Of a stretch of 64,000 nt of DNA, positions 44,276 through 53,119 are shown piece after piece. Both the position numbers and the translations under genes were made by a program. The DNA lies in contig NZ_CP116338.1 of the NCBI RefSeq assembly GCF_028198145.1, forward strand, positions 868,001 through 932,000. The letters are read 5' to 3'. Numbering within the stretch: position 1 is the stretch's first letter; each line of letters begins with the position of its first letter. This DNA comes from Microbacterium sp. nov. GSS16. Its GTDB lineage: Bacteria > Actinomycetota > Actinomycetes > Actinomycetales > Microbacteriaceae. The notes below the pieces were generated by a model. The model did no database searches, had not been told where the DNA came from, and saw only the letters and a list, made by a program, of their open reading frames with translations.

Positions 44276-44464
44276 ATGAACAAGAGCACCATCTGGACCA
44301 TCGTCGCCGTCGTCGTCTCGGTCGTCATCGCGTTCTGGATCGTGAACGCGCTGTTCTCGCTGATCTGGTTCATCGCCAAGCTCGCGATCGTCGCCGTCGT
44401 CGCCCTGATCGTCTTCGTGGTCATCCGCTCGCTGCTGGCCCGATCCGGCGGCGAGCGTCGCTGA
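44276..44464 (+). CDS. Small two-helix membrane protein
   Basis: 62 aa, almost entirely hydrophobic: two helices (about residues 7-27 and 29-52) and a basic C-terminus ending RSGGERR. No known family was recognised. Support comes from the promoter-like TAGGCT upstream, the clean membrane pattern and the tight packing (3 bp) against the convergent hydrolase gene. Confidence 0.6.
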   Translation: MNKSTIWTIVAVVVSVVIAFWIVNALFSLIWFIAKLAIVAVVALIVFVVIRSLLARSGGERR

Positions 44465-44467
44465 GGC

Positions 44468-45265
44468 TCAGCCCTTCAGAAACTGCAGGGCGGCCAGACG
44501 GAACGCCTTCGACCCGGGAGCGTTGAAGTGATGCCGACCCGGGATCTCGAAGAACGTCGCCTGCGCAGCCGCCTCGGCCAGCCGGCGTGAACCGTCGAGC
44601 ACGGCATCCTGCGATCCGGTCGCGAACAGCACCGGCTGTTGCGGGGCGTGCGCGGGATCGGGGTCGATCGAGCGCGAGTCGCGCATGCCCTCGGCAAGCG
44701 CGAGCAGCGCGCGCATGTCGTTCCCCGCCACCCGCTCGGCCAGCGCGATGTAGCGCTGCGTCACCGGATCGGTGACCGCCGTGCCGTCCTCGGCGTACCG
44801 GCGCACCTGGGCGGTGTCCAGCCGATCGAGCGGGATGCCGTCTGGCACCCCGCCGAGCACCGCCCGCGTGATGCGCTCGCCGAGATCGAGCGCCACCTGC
44901 CAGCCGACCCGCGCGCCTAAGGAGTATCCGACGTACAGCGCCTCGTCGACGAGGAAGGTGTCGAGCACCGATTCGATGTCGCGGGCGAGACTGCGCACGG
45001 TGTAGCCGGCGGAGTCGTGCGGCTTCTGGCTCGCGCCGTGCCCGCGCTGGTCGACACCGAGGATGCGGAAGCCCTCGCGCTCGAGCATGCGCACCCACCC
45101 CGTGTGCACCCAGGTGTCAGCGGTGCTCGACGCGAACCCGTGCACGAGCACGACGGGGGGCCTATCAGCCTCGCCCCAGGAGTACGTCGCGAGCGCGACG
45201 CCGTCACCCACCTCGACGTACTGGGGCTCGGGCATCGTCGAGAGTGCGGAGAGGATGTCGACCAC
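44468..45265 (-). CDS. Alpha/beta hydrolase
   Basis: 265 aa. The oxyanion motif VVLVHGFASS, the nucleophile elbow YVGYSLGA (Ser in GYSLG) and the late His in IPGRHHFNAPGSKAF are present; RILGVDQRGHGASQKP is the usual second motif. It is probably an esterase or lipase-like enzyme of unknown substrate. The start is uncertain: the GTG at 45265 directly abuts GGAGGT, and an ATG ten codons later has no ribosome site. Confidence 0.83.
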   Translation of the reverse strand: MVDILSALSTMPEPQYVEVGDGVALATYSWGEADRPPVVLVHGFASSTADTWVHTGWVRMLEREGFRILGVDQRGHGASQKPHDSAGYTVRSLARDIESVLDTFLVDEALYVGYSLGARVGWQVALDLGERITRAVLGGVPDGIPLDRLDTAQVRRYAEDGTAVTDPVTQRYIALAERVAGNDMRALLALAEGMRDSRSIDPDPAHAPQQPVLFATGSQDAVLDGSRRLAEAAAQATFFEIPGRHHFNAPGSKAFRLAALQFLKG

Positions 45266-45349
45266 ACCTCCATCATGCTCCTGTCGGCGGTCGCAGGATG
45301 GCTGCGCTCGTGCGCCTGCGTGCCGCGCGCCTGCGTGCGGGCCCCGATC

Positions 45350-45565
45350 TCAGCCCTCGGCCTGGGAGGGGTGCCCCGTCGTGTCGGGGTCGGGCCGCGC
45401 GGGCGGGTTCTCCGGATCCTCGCCCTCGGCCTGGCTCGGGTGATCGCCGCCGCCGGAGCGGCCGCTGGTGTCCGTCGCCTGCCCGGTGTCGTCGCCCTGC
45501 GGGACCTCGTCCCGCCGTTCGCGGTCGTCGGCGCCGCGCTCGTCTGTCGTCATGTCGTCGTTCAT
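45350..45565 (-). CDS. Small acidic, probably disordered protein
   Basis: 71 aa, rich in Asp, Glu, Gly, Pro and Ser, with no hydrophobic core. The segment HPSQAEGE recurs near the end as HPSQAEG. GGAGGAGG lies a few nt before the ATG, which supports translation. It resembles small stress-associated hydrophilic proteins of Actinobacteria, but no family is assigned. Confidence 0.6.
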   Translation of the reverse strand: MNDDMTTDERGADDRERRDEVPQGDDTGQATDTSGRSGGGDHPSQAEGEDPENPPARPDPDTTGHPSQAEG

Positions 45566-45633
45566 CGCTCCTCCTCCATCGTTGCGGGCGACGCTAGCCC
45601 GTGCATCCGGTACTGCCCACCGGGTTGACAGAG

Positions 45634-46608
45634 TCAGGCGAACAGCGTCACCAGCTGCCCCTCGACCCGGCGCGTCGGGTCGACGACCACGCCTTCGTCG
45701 TAGAGGTCGAACACGCGCGGGTCGATGTAGCTAGCCCGGGCGACGGCGGGGGTGTTGCCGAGGGCGGATGCCGCGACGCGCACGGCCTGGGCGGCCGCCC
45801 GCGACCGTGCCGTCGCCGTCGGCTTGAGGCCGATCTGGGCCAGGGCGACGGCGGCCGAGATGGTGCCGTGCAGGGTGCGGAAGTCCTTGGCCGTGAAGTC
45901 GCCACCGGTGCGCAGTCTGACGTCGTCGTTGATGTCGGCGGCGCGAAGCGGATGCCATGCAGCGGCACGCGCCGTGTCGTCCTGCCAGCTCAGCAGCAGC
46001 GAGCGGCCGCCGCGGCGTTTCAGGCCGGCGATCAACCCGGCGAGATCGGCGTCGTCGACCTCGGACTCCCACGGCTGGCCGCTCTTGCCGGGAAAGCGCA
46101 GCTCGACGATCCTGCCGCCGCGCACGCGCGCGTGCGACCCGCGCAGGGTGACCAGCCCGATGCTGCCGTGGGCTCTCGCGTACTGCTCCGACCCGACGCG
46201 CAGCAGGGCGGAGTCCAGCATCCGGAACGCACCGGCGAGCAGCCGCGGGCGGCCGAACCCGTCGGTGCGCAGATCGCGGGTCACGCCGCCGCGGGCGGCG
46301 GGGAGCACTTCTGCGAGCTGCAGCATGCGATCGAACTTCTCGCGCGCCATCCGCTCGTGCCAGGCCGGGTGGTAGATGTACTGACGCCGGCCGGCCGCGT
46401 CGATGCCGGTCGCGAGGATGTGGCCGTTCGCGTACGGGCACATCCACACGTCGGACCAGGCGGGTGGCACGACCAGCTCGCGCAGTCTCGCGAGCACCTC
46501 GGGGTCGTCGACCGCGGCGCCGTCCGCGCCGAGGAACCTATAGCCGCGACCGTGACGCACGCGCCGGATTCCGGGGGCATGCGGGTCGCTTCGACGCAGG
46601 CGGGTCAT
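45634..46608 (-). CDS. DNA topoisomerase IB
   Basis: 324 aa, the length of the bacterial (poxvirus-like) type IB enzyme. The N-terminal domain (VPPAWSDVWMCPYANGHILATGIDAAGRRQYIYHP is the family signature region, residues about 47-81), the catalytic-core Arg/Lys region (RLRTGGDFTAKDFRTLHGT) and the nucleophile Tyr294 in ASYIDPRVF are intact. It relaxes supercoils without ATP through a 3'-phosphotyrosine link. It is transcribed alone, divergent from the MATE gene. Confidence 0.93.
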   Translation of the reverse strand: MTRLRRSDPHAPGIRRVRHGRGYRFLGADGAAVDDPEVLARLRELVVPPAWSDVWMCPYANGHILATGIDAAGRRQYIYHPAWHERMAREKFDRMLQLAEVLPAARGGVTRDLRTDGFGRPRLLAGAFRMLDSALLRVGSEQYARAHGSIGLVTLRGSHARVRGGRIVELRFPGKSGQPWESEVDDADLAGLIAGLKRRGGRSLLLSWQDDTARAAAWHPLRAADINDDVRLRTGGDFTAKDFRTLHGTISAAVALAQIGLKPTATARSRAAAQAVRVAASALGNTPAVARASYIDPRVFDLYDEGVVVDPTRRVEGQLVTLFA

Positions 46609-46685
46609 GCATCCGGACTACCCAAAGGGACGGGTAGCGGGCAAGCCCCTGGCGGCGTGCGGCGGAAAGGAATAGATCGCCGGTG

Positions 46686-46714
46686 TCGACCTCTTCGAAA
46701 CGATTCGATAGACT
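46686..46714 (+). promoter_or_regulatory. MATE gene promoter with an operator between -35 and -10
   Basis: -35-like TCGACC (46686-46691), a 17-bp spacer and -10 TAGACT (46709-46714). The spacer contains TCGAAACGATTCGA (46695-46708), palindromic at 12 of 14 positions with a central CG, the form typical of LacI-family operators. Binding there would exclude RNA polymerase. Confidence 0.55.
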
Positions 46715-46792
46715 GTCGGGAGCGGCGCCGTGACGATCCACGGTGCCGCCGTCTTTTTTACCGGCATCCCCTCCTCCCCTCCCCGGATCATC

Positions 46793-48361
46793 ATGGCCAC
46801 CACACTCATCACCGGTCGCCCCTGGCGCGTCATCCTGCTCTTCTCCGTGCCGCTGCTCATCGGCAACGTCGTGCAGCAGCTCTATCAGTTCGTCGACACG
46901 ATCGTCGTCGGACGCCAGCTCGGCGTCGACTCGCTCGCCGCGGTCGGCGCGACCGGCAGCCTGATCTTCCTCATCATCGGCTTCGCGTGGGGTCTCGCCA
47001 GCGGCTTCGCGATCCCGACCGCCCAGGCGTTCGGCGCGGGGGATGCCAGGGGCGTGAGCCGGTCGGTGGCCACCGGCACCCTGCTCACCGGTGTCACCAG
47101 CCTGATCCTGACGGTGCTCGGTCCGCTCATCGCACGCCCGTTCCTCGAGCTGCTGCAGACGCCGTCCGAGCTGCTCGCCGAGGCCACGACCTTCACGCAG
47201 GTGACCTTCATCGGCGGCAGCACGATCATGTTCTTCAACTACCTGGCCGCCATCATCAGGGCCATCGGCGACTCGACCACTCCGCTGGTCTTCCTCACCA
47301 TCTCGTGCGGGCTGAACGTCGGACTCGTGATCCTCATGGTCGGGCCGCTCGGCTGGGGCGTCGCAGGTGCAGCTCTGGCCACGGTGATCGCGCAGGCCAT
47401 CTCGGTGCTGCTCTGCCTCGGATACCTGTGGCGGAAGCTGCCCGTGCTGCACGTGCACCGCGACGACTGGAGGGTGCGTCGTGCCGACGCCCTCGAGCAC
47501 CTCAGGCTCGGCCTGCCGATGGGCTTCCAGGCATCGATCATCGCGATCGGCGCCCTCGCGGTGCAGGTGGCGCTGAACACGCTCGGCGCCGACGCGGTCG
47601 CCGCGTACACCGCCGCATCCCGTATCGACGGCCTCGCCGTCGCGCTGCTCGCCTCTCTGGGGCTCGCGTCGTCGATGTACGCCGCGCAGAACCTCGGCGC
47701 TCGCCGCCCCGACCGCATCCGCCGGGGAACGGTCCAGGCGCTGTGGATGGCGATCGCCACCTCGGTGCTGCTCGGTGTGATCATGATCGCCTTCGGCGCC
47801 TCGGTTGTGCGGCTGTTCGTCGGTGACGAATCCGAGCGGGTGGTCGACCTCGCCCATCAGATGCTCATCATCAACGGCGTGAGCTACGCGGCCCTCGGTG
47901 TGCTGTTCGTGCTGCGTGGTGTGCTGCAGGGTGTCGGTCGGGTCGCCATCCCCACCATCACGGGCGTGGTCGAGCTGGTCGCCCGCGTGATCGCCGCTGT
48001 CGCGCTGGGCGCGGTCTGGGACTTCGCGGGCGTCGCGCTCAGCAATCCACTCGCGTGGATCGGGGCGGTCGTGATTCTCGTGCCGGCCTACCTCTCCGCG
48101 CATCGGGCCTTCAGCCGCATGCCGGTCGAGCCGATCGAGACGACCCTCACGACGCCCATCCCGGTGATCGGTCCGACGGAGGGATCGCGGATGGTGGATG
48201 CCGTGTTCACCGCCCCCGCGCCCGTCGTCGTGGGGCGGTTGAGCGCCCTGCGTCTTCCCCGGAGGGGCGGCGGACGCGCTGAGCGCGCGCGGGCGCCCGT
48301 CCGGGAGGGCGGCAGGTCAGCATCCGGGTGCGAGCCGTTCACGTGTCATCCGTCAGGATGA
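46793..48361 (+). CDS. MATE family efflux transporter
   Basis: 522 aa from the ATG at 46793 (an ATG-free extension to 46730 is less likely). Twelve-helix MATE pattern: LIGNVVQQLYQFVDTIVVGRQLG in helix 1 and the repeated half from about residue 235 (ALEHLRLGLPMGFQASIIAI). Such proteins export cationic compounds in exchange for Na+ or H+. The last 70 residues are a soluble Arg/Pro-rich tail that MATE proteins usually lack. It is monocistronic, with an operator-like palindrome inside its promoter, so it is probably inducible. Confidence 0.9.
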   Translation: MATTLITGRPWRVILLFSVPLLIGNVVQQLYQFVDTIVVGRQLGVDSLAAVGATGSLIFLIIGFAWGLASGFAIPTAQAFGAGDARGVSRSVATGTLLTGVTSLILTVLGPLIARPFLELLQTPSELLAEATTFTQVTFIGGSTIMFFNYLAAIIRAIGDSTTPLVFLTISCGLNVGLVILMVGPLGWGVAGAALATVIAQAISVLLCLGYLWRKLPVLHVHRDDWRVRRADALEHLRLGLPMGFQASIIAIGALAVQVALNTLGADAVAAYTAASRIDGLAVALLASLGLASSMYAAQNLGARRPDRIRRGTVQALWMAIATSVLLGVIMIAFGASVVRLFVGDESERVVDLAHQMLIINGVSYAALGVLFVLRGVLQGVGRVAIPTITGVVELVARVIAAVALGAVWDFAGVALSNPLAWIGAVVILVPAYLSAHRAFSRMPVEPIETTLTTPIPVIGPTEGSRMVDAVFTAPAPVVVGRLSALRLPRRGGGRAERARAPVREGGRSASGCEPFTCHPSG

Positions 48362-48464
48362 TGCCGAATCGTTCCCCTGGCTGACGCACAAGCCCGATCT
48401 CCGCGCGTAACGTGGCTGTCACGAGCACGCCGCGATGCGGTGTGCGGATGACCGGGGGGTCAGG

Positions 48465-48926
48465 ATGTCCAGTCTTGCAGTGGCCAACACGTTGGCAGCG
48501 GTGCTCGTGCCGATAGGCAACGCCGGTGCAGTTCTCGCCGTCGTCTGTGCGCTCGTGACCGCATTCGCGCTCGCGCGCGGCGCGGCGGGGCTCGCGGGAG
48601 GCGGGGTGGGCGTGTGGATCCTCGGCGCGCTGCTGAGTCTCTGCGCCTCGTTCGCTGCGGAGTGGACGCCGGTGCTCGTGTCGCTGGGCGCGCTCGCGGC
48701 GGCCTTCGTGGTCGGAGCTCTCGCACGGGTGCTGCTCCGTGCCGTGCGCCGCCCGAACCCCGAGACGGCAGCGGCTGTGTCATCCGCAGAGCCCGCACGC
48801 GAGACGGCAACGGCTGCGTCGTCGGCAGAGCCGGCACGCGAGTCGGCGAAGACGGCCGCCCCGCGCCTGACCGGGCGCGGTACACCGGCGCGGACGGCGG
48901 GCGAGACCGTCCGCGTCGCCTCCTGA
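48465..48926 (+). CDS. Uncharacterised membrane protein with Ala/Glu/Ser-rich repeat tail
   Basis: 153 aa from the ATG at 48465. Three hydrophobic segments (about residues 2-28, 34-54 and 56-80) are followed by a tail with an approximate 13-residue repeat (SSAEPARETATAA, SSAEPARESAKTA). No family was recognised. TAACGT at about 48408-48413 is a possible -10. Confidence 0.55.
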   Translation: MSSLAVANTLAAVLVPIGNAGAVLAVVCALVTAFALARGAAGLAGGGVGVWILGALLSLCASFAAEWTPVLVSLGALAAAFVVGALARVLLRAVRRPNPETAAAVSSAEPARETATAASSAEPARESAKTAAPRLTGRGTPARTAGETVRVAS

Positions 48927-49105
48927 TCCCCAGGCCGCGCTGGATGCCGTACACCGCGTGGCCGCCGTGTCTTTGTAGGCGATAAACAGAAACCGAGTGT
49001 CACCGAGTAGGGAACTTGGTGTCGGGATTCAAGGTACCGTCGCGGCTGAGCATCCGCCCATACGCTCACCGAGGGCGACGAGGCCCCCCGACCCTGGAGT
49101 GCTCA

Positions 49106-50605
49106 ATGACGAGTGGTACCCCTCACGCGCACGGAATCGGCATGCGCGTCTTGGTCATCGTGCTCAGCATCATGCTGGCCGCGATGGTGTTCCTGTATTT
49201 CGCGACGACCGGCCGGATCGCCGCCGGCGCAGCCGAACTCGCCGACGGATCGTCGGCAGCGCACGACGGCTCGACGCAGCTGGCGACCGGGGCGAGCACG
49301 CTCGCCGACGGCGCCGGTGAGCTCGCGGACGGCACCTCCGCTCTCGCGCAGGGCGCGACGGATGCCGACGCCGGCGCGACAAAGCTCAGCGAAGGAGCCG
49401 CGAGCGCCGCGACCGGCGCGCAGACCCTCGCCGAGGGAGCCACCTCGCTGAGCGCCGGTGCCTCGAGCGCCGCGGTCGGAGCCGCCAAGCTCGACGCCGG
49501 CGCCTCGTCGGCATACGGCGGTGCTCTCAAGCTCTCCGGCGGCGCGAGCAGCGCCCACGCGGGCGCTCAGAAGCTGGCGGGCGGTGCGCAGGAACTGGCG
49601 TCGAAGTCCGCCGAACTCGCGACGGGCGCGGCAGCCGTGGAGACGGGAACGGCAGCCGCCCATCTCATCTCCGGGAGGCTGTTGACCGGTGCCGCTGCGC
49701 TTACCGAGGGTCTCGCCCCGAAGATCAACGGGGTGCGCGGGCTCACCACAGACGCCGGCAAGGCGGCCATCACGAGCACGACGACTACGGCAGCCGCTGA
49801 CGCTTCGGAGCTCAAGACCCGGCTCGCTGCGCTCTCCGAGGCGCACCCTGAAGATGCCGAACTGGCGAGTCTTGCAACCCTGGCCGCGAGATCAGAAGGC
49901 AACCTCGCGAAGGTCGCTGGAACCGCTCAATCCGTTCCTGGGCTCGCGACGCTGGCCGTCACCGGGTTCGAAGGCGCGCAGGGTCTGCTCGATGGGGCGA
50001 CCAAGCTCGTCAACGGGGACGCGCTACAGGGGTGGCCCGGTATCGGCAAGGTCGCCGAGGGCGCATCCAGCGTGGCCGGCGGCGCGAGCGCAATCTCGGC
50101 CGGGGCCGGCCGGCTGGCCGCGGGCGCGGGTGATCTGCGCGACGGCACGGGCAAGCTCTCGACCGGAGCGAACGATCTCACCACCGGACTCGGCACCCTG
50201 TCATCCGGGGCCGGCCAGCTGAACACAGGCGCGCAGAACCTCAGCGCCGGAGCCGCCAAGCTCGACGCCGGTGCGGGAGACCTCGCCGCCGGCACGTCGA
50301 CGCTCAGCACCGGGGCATCCGACCTCAGCGCCGGCGTCAGCAAGCTCTCCGACGGCGCCGCCGCGGTCGACGAGGGAACCGCGAAGCTGGCCGCGGGTGG
50401 TGGCGAGCTGTCGGGCGGAGCCGGAGACCTCCGCGACGGAAACGGCAAGCTCGCGGCGGGCTCCGTGCAGCTGGCCTCGGCTACCGCCGCCGCGGCGCCG
50501 TCGACGCTGCCCTGGATGCTCGGACTGGGACTCGTCGGGCTCATCGCCATCGGCTTCTGGGTCGGTCACCGCATCAGCCACCGTCGCACGGTCGCGGCCG
50601 GGTAG
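49106..50605 (+). CDS. Heptad-repeat (xxxLxxG) membrane protein, YhgE/Pip-like repeats
   Basis: 499 aa from the ATG at 49106 with GGAG 6 nt upstream. One N-terminal helix (about residues 13-33) and one C-terminal helix (about 472-492) flank two blocks of heptads of the form A-x-x-L-x-x-G (about 40-170 and 315-470) around a non-repetitive centre. The repeats are those known from YhgE/Pip (phage infection) proteins and the TIGR03057 pattern, but the ABC-2-like membrane module of YhgE is absent. A long extracytoplasmic coiled-coil or beta structure clamped by two helices is likely. Function unknown. Confidence 0.8.
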   Translation: MTSGTPHAHGIGMRVLVIVLSIMLAAMVFLYFATTGRIAAGAAELADGSSAAHDGSTQLATGASTLADGAGELADGTSALAQGATDADAGATKLSEGAASAATGAQTLAEGATSLSAGASSAAVGAAKLDAGASSAYGGALKLSGGASSAHAGAQKLAGGAQELASKSAELATGAAAVETGTAAAHLISGRLLTGAAALTEGLAPKINGVRGLTTDAGKAAITSTTTTAAADASELKTRLAALSEAHPEDAELASLATLAARSEGNLAKVAGTAQSVPGLATLAVTGFEGAQGLLDGATKLVNGDALQGWPGIGKVAEGASSVAGGASAISAGAGRLAAGAGDLRDGTGKLSTGANDLTTGLGTLSSGAGQLNTGAQNLSAGAAKLDAGAGDLAAGTSTLSTGASDLSAGVSKLSDGAAAVDEGTAKLAAGGGELSGGAGDLRDGNGKLAAGSVQLASATAAAAPSTLPWMLGLGLVGLIAIGFWVGHRISHRRTVAAG

Positions 50606-50864
50606 CGACCCGGGCCGGCCTCCACGGGCCGCGGCCGGAAGACGCTCATCCATGATGCGTCCGACGGCCGCGGCCCGCTTGCGTCCATCGGCCGCTCTCG
50701 GCAGCCGCCGTCGCGCTGCGGGGTCGATTGCGTACGGTTTGGGGGCGTCGAACCGTACTGGAGTGACCCCGCACGCCCCCGACCCCTTCCGCGCCCACCC
50801 ACCGTCGAGGCGGTGCAAAGGTCGTGAGACGTAGACTGGTCGGGTCACCGATCTGAGGACTGTC

Positions 50865-51533
50865 ATGCCCGCCGCTTCCCGCTCGCGCACCGCGCGTCCC
50901 GCTACGGGGCGCCCTTTCACCGTGCGCACCGTGCAGCTCGCGCGCGCCCTGATGGCGGCGGTCGCCGCCCTCATGATCACCTTCTCTCCCGATCACTCCG
51001 CCGCGATCGGCCTGTCGGTGTTCGGCGGTTTCGCGATCGTCACCTCCCTGGTGCTGATCGTCGCCGCGATCATCGTGCACCCTTCGGGGCAGCGTTGGCC
51101 ATCGGTGCTGATGGGCGCGATCACGCTCGTTCTCGGCATGGCCGCGAGCATCCCGGCCTGGCGCACCGACGCGCTGTTCTTCGTGCTCGTGATCACGTGG
51201 GCAGCGCTGACAGGCCTCGTCGAGCTGATTTCGGGCGTGCGATCGCGCGGGCAGGATGGCTCTCGCGATGCCATCACCATCGGCGCGCTGGGGCTGCTGC
51301 TCGCGACGCTGCTGCTGATCGTCCCCGTCGGGTTCGTGCAGGACTACGCGGTCGAGGGGCACGCGATGTCGCTCACCGGCATCATCATCGGCGTGGGGCT
51401 GTTCGGCGGGTACGCCGCGATCGTCGCGGTGTTCCTGGGGATCGCCGGACTCGCCCCCGCCGCGAGGAGCACCACGACCGGTGAGAAGACTGCCGGGGCC
51501 GACCGCCTGGCCGACCACGGAGGAGAGGCATGA
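50865..51533 (+). CDS. Multi-helix membrane protein, HdeD/DUF308-like
   Basis: 222 aa with about six hydrophobic segments in closely spaced pairs, similar to DUF308/HdeD proteins. The basic N-terminus (about 20 aa) is cytoplasmic. TGAGGA precedes the ATG and TAGACT (50832-50837) is a likely -10. The 259-bp interval upstream of it otherwise shows nothing recognisable. It overlaps the next gene by ATGA. Confidence 0.65.
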   Translation: MPAASRSRTARPATGRPFTVRTVQLARALMAAVAALMITFSPDHSAAIGLSVFGGFAIVTSLVLIVAAIIVHPSGQRWPSVLMGAITLVLGMAASIPAWRTDALFFVLVITWAALTGLVELISGVRSRGQDGSRDAITIGALGLLLATLLLIVPVGFVQDYAVEGHAMSLTGIIIGVGLFGGYAAIVAVFLGIAGLAPAARSTTTGEKTAGADRLADHGGEA

Positions 51534-51925
51534 CCGACGACAAGCCGACGCGCAAGGAGATCCTGCGCCCGCTGCACCTCGTGGGCATTGCCCTCGCCGC
51601 CGGCGTCTTCGCGACCGTCGTGACCCTGGTCTCGACCGGGGCCTTCACCGAGCGCGTGAACCTCTCCATCGCCAAGGGCACCTACGAGGGCCTCACCCCG
51701 CTGGGGCTGGGTCTCGTCATCGGCGGTGCCTCGTTCATCGTCACCCTGCTCGGGCTCGCGATGCTCATGCTCGCAGTCGATCCCGCAGACGTCACCAGGA
51801 CCATAGATCGTCCGGTGCTGTTCGACGCCGACCCGTCGTCGCCCGACTCCGGTCGCAGCTCGACCGGCGAGCCGAAGAGCGGTGAGCGTCCGGATGCCGG
51901 CGACGGGCCGGCCGCGGCATCCTGA
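51530..51925 (+). CDS. Small two-helix membrane protein
   Basis: 131 aa with two long hydrophobic helices (about residues 14-38 and 54-82) and a disordered acidic Ser/Pro/Gly-rich tail of about 45 aa. It is translationally coupled (ATGA) to the preceding membrane protein, so the two probably form a complex. No family was recognised. It is convergent with the sugar dehydrogenase gene, 6 bp away. Confidence 0.65.
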   Translation: MTDDKPTRKEILRPLHLVGIALAAGVFATVVTLVSTGAFTERVNLSIAKGTYEGLTPLGLGLVIGGASFIVTLLGLAMLMLAVDPADVTRTIDRPVLFDADPSSPDSGRSSTGEPKSGERPDAGDGPAAAS

Positions 51926-51931
51926 CCCGCC

Positions 51932-53017
51932 TCATCCCTCGGGCAGCGTGAGCTGCAGCAGCCGATCGTCGTCCCGCCCCGGCGATCCCCGACCGTCGCT
52001 GTTGTTCGTCAGCACCCAGAAGGTGTCGCCGGGACCAGCGACGACGTCGCGGAGCCGGCCGAACTCGCCCGTGTACACCGGCCAGGGTTCGATGCTCGGT
52101 GTCGTGGTGTCGTACAGCCAGAGCCGCTCACCGCGCAGTCCCGCGACGTACACGACATCGTCGACCACCGTGATGCCGCTGGGGCTCGCCTCGTCGGGTG
52201 CCCACACCGCGACCGGATCGATCGCCTCGCCTGCCCGCGCGAAGCCCTCGTGGTCGGGCCAGCCGTAGTCGCCACCCGCCTCGATGCGGTTCAGCTCGTC
52301 CCAGGTGTCCTGGCCGAACTCGCTCGCCCAGAGGCGACCGTCGGCGGTCCACGCGAGGCCCTGTACGTTGCGGTGGCCGAGGCTGTACACCGCGGTGCCG
52401 AAGGGGTTGCCGGACGCCCGTTCGCCCTCCGGCGTCACCCGCAGGATCTTCCCGCCGAGGAAGTCGCGATCCCGAGCACGATCGCGCTGCCCCGCGTCGC
52501 CGGTGGCGATGTACAGCATCCCGTCCGGCCCGAAGGCGATCCGCCCGCCGTCGTGGGTCGACGCGCGCGGGATGTCCGAGACCACCACCTCGACCGCGTC
52601 CACGGCGAGCGTGAGCGAACCAGGATCGCCCACGAGCGGCATCCGCACGACCCGGTTGTCGTCCGCCGCGCCGTGGTAGGCGTAGAGCCAGCGCGTGCCG
52701 CCGTCGACGAGCAGCGCGAGGCCGTGCAGACCCGACTCGCCGCCCGAGACGACACCGGGCACGACGCCGGCTTCGCGCAGCTCTCCCACGGACGTCAGCT
52801 CGAGCACCTCGCCGCCGTCGCGCTGCGAGATCAGCGCTCCGCCGCCGGCGAGCCGCACCACCGACCACGGCGCCTCCAGCCCGGACGCGAGGGTGACCGG
52901 CTCGGTGTTCGCCGTGTCTGTCGGATCGACCGCGGGCGGCGTCGGGATGCCGGGGGTCGAGCACCCCGCAAGAACGAGCGCGCCGAGCGCCAGCGCGGGT
53001 GCGATGCGACGTCTCAT
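51932..53017 (-). CDS. PQQ-dependent sugar dehydrogenase-like lipoprotein
   Basis: 361 aa from the ATG at 53017 with GAGGAG upstream. The signal peptide ends in the lipobox VLAGC (Cys19). The remainder is the six-bladed glucose/sorbosone dehydrogenase propeller: LASGLEAPWSVVRLAGGGAL, ESGLHGLAL, GGRIAFGPDGMLYIATGDAG, GHRNVQGLAW and EFGQDTWDELNRI are family motifs. It should oxidise a sugar or aldose outside the membrane with PQQ or a related cofactor. It is divergent from a DHA2 exporter. Confidence 0.88.
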   Translation of the reverse strand: MRRRIAPALALGALVLAGCSTPGIPTPPAVDPTDTANTEPVTLASGLEAPWSVVRLAGGGALISQRDGGEVLELTSVGELREAGVVPGVVSGGESGLHGLALLVDGGTRWLYAYHGAADDNRVVRMPLVGDPGSLTLAVDAVEVVVSDIPRASTHDGGRIAFGPDGMLYIATGDAGQRDRARDRDFLGGKILRVTPEGERASGNPFGTAVYSLGHRNVQGLAWTADGRLWASEFGQDTWDELNRIEAGGDYGWPDHEGFARAGEAIDPVAVWAPDEASPSGITVVDDVVYVAGLRGERLWLYDTTTPSIEPWPVYTGEFGRLRDVVAGPGDTFWVLTNNSDGRGSPGRDDDRLLQLTLPEG

Positions 53018-53119
53018 CGGCCGCTCCTCTCGCCTGTGTGCCCTCCAGCATCCGTCACTTGGCGCCGTCGATCCACCCGCAGCGGGAATACATCCGACCA
53101 GCAGCGCCTTGGCCCTGTC

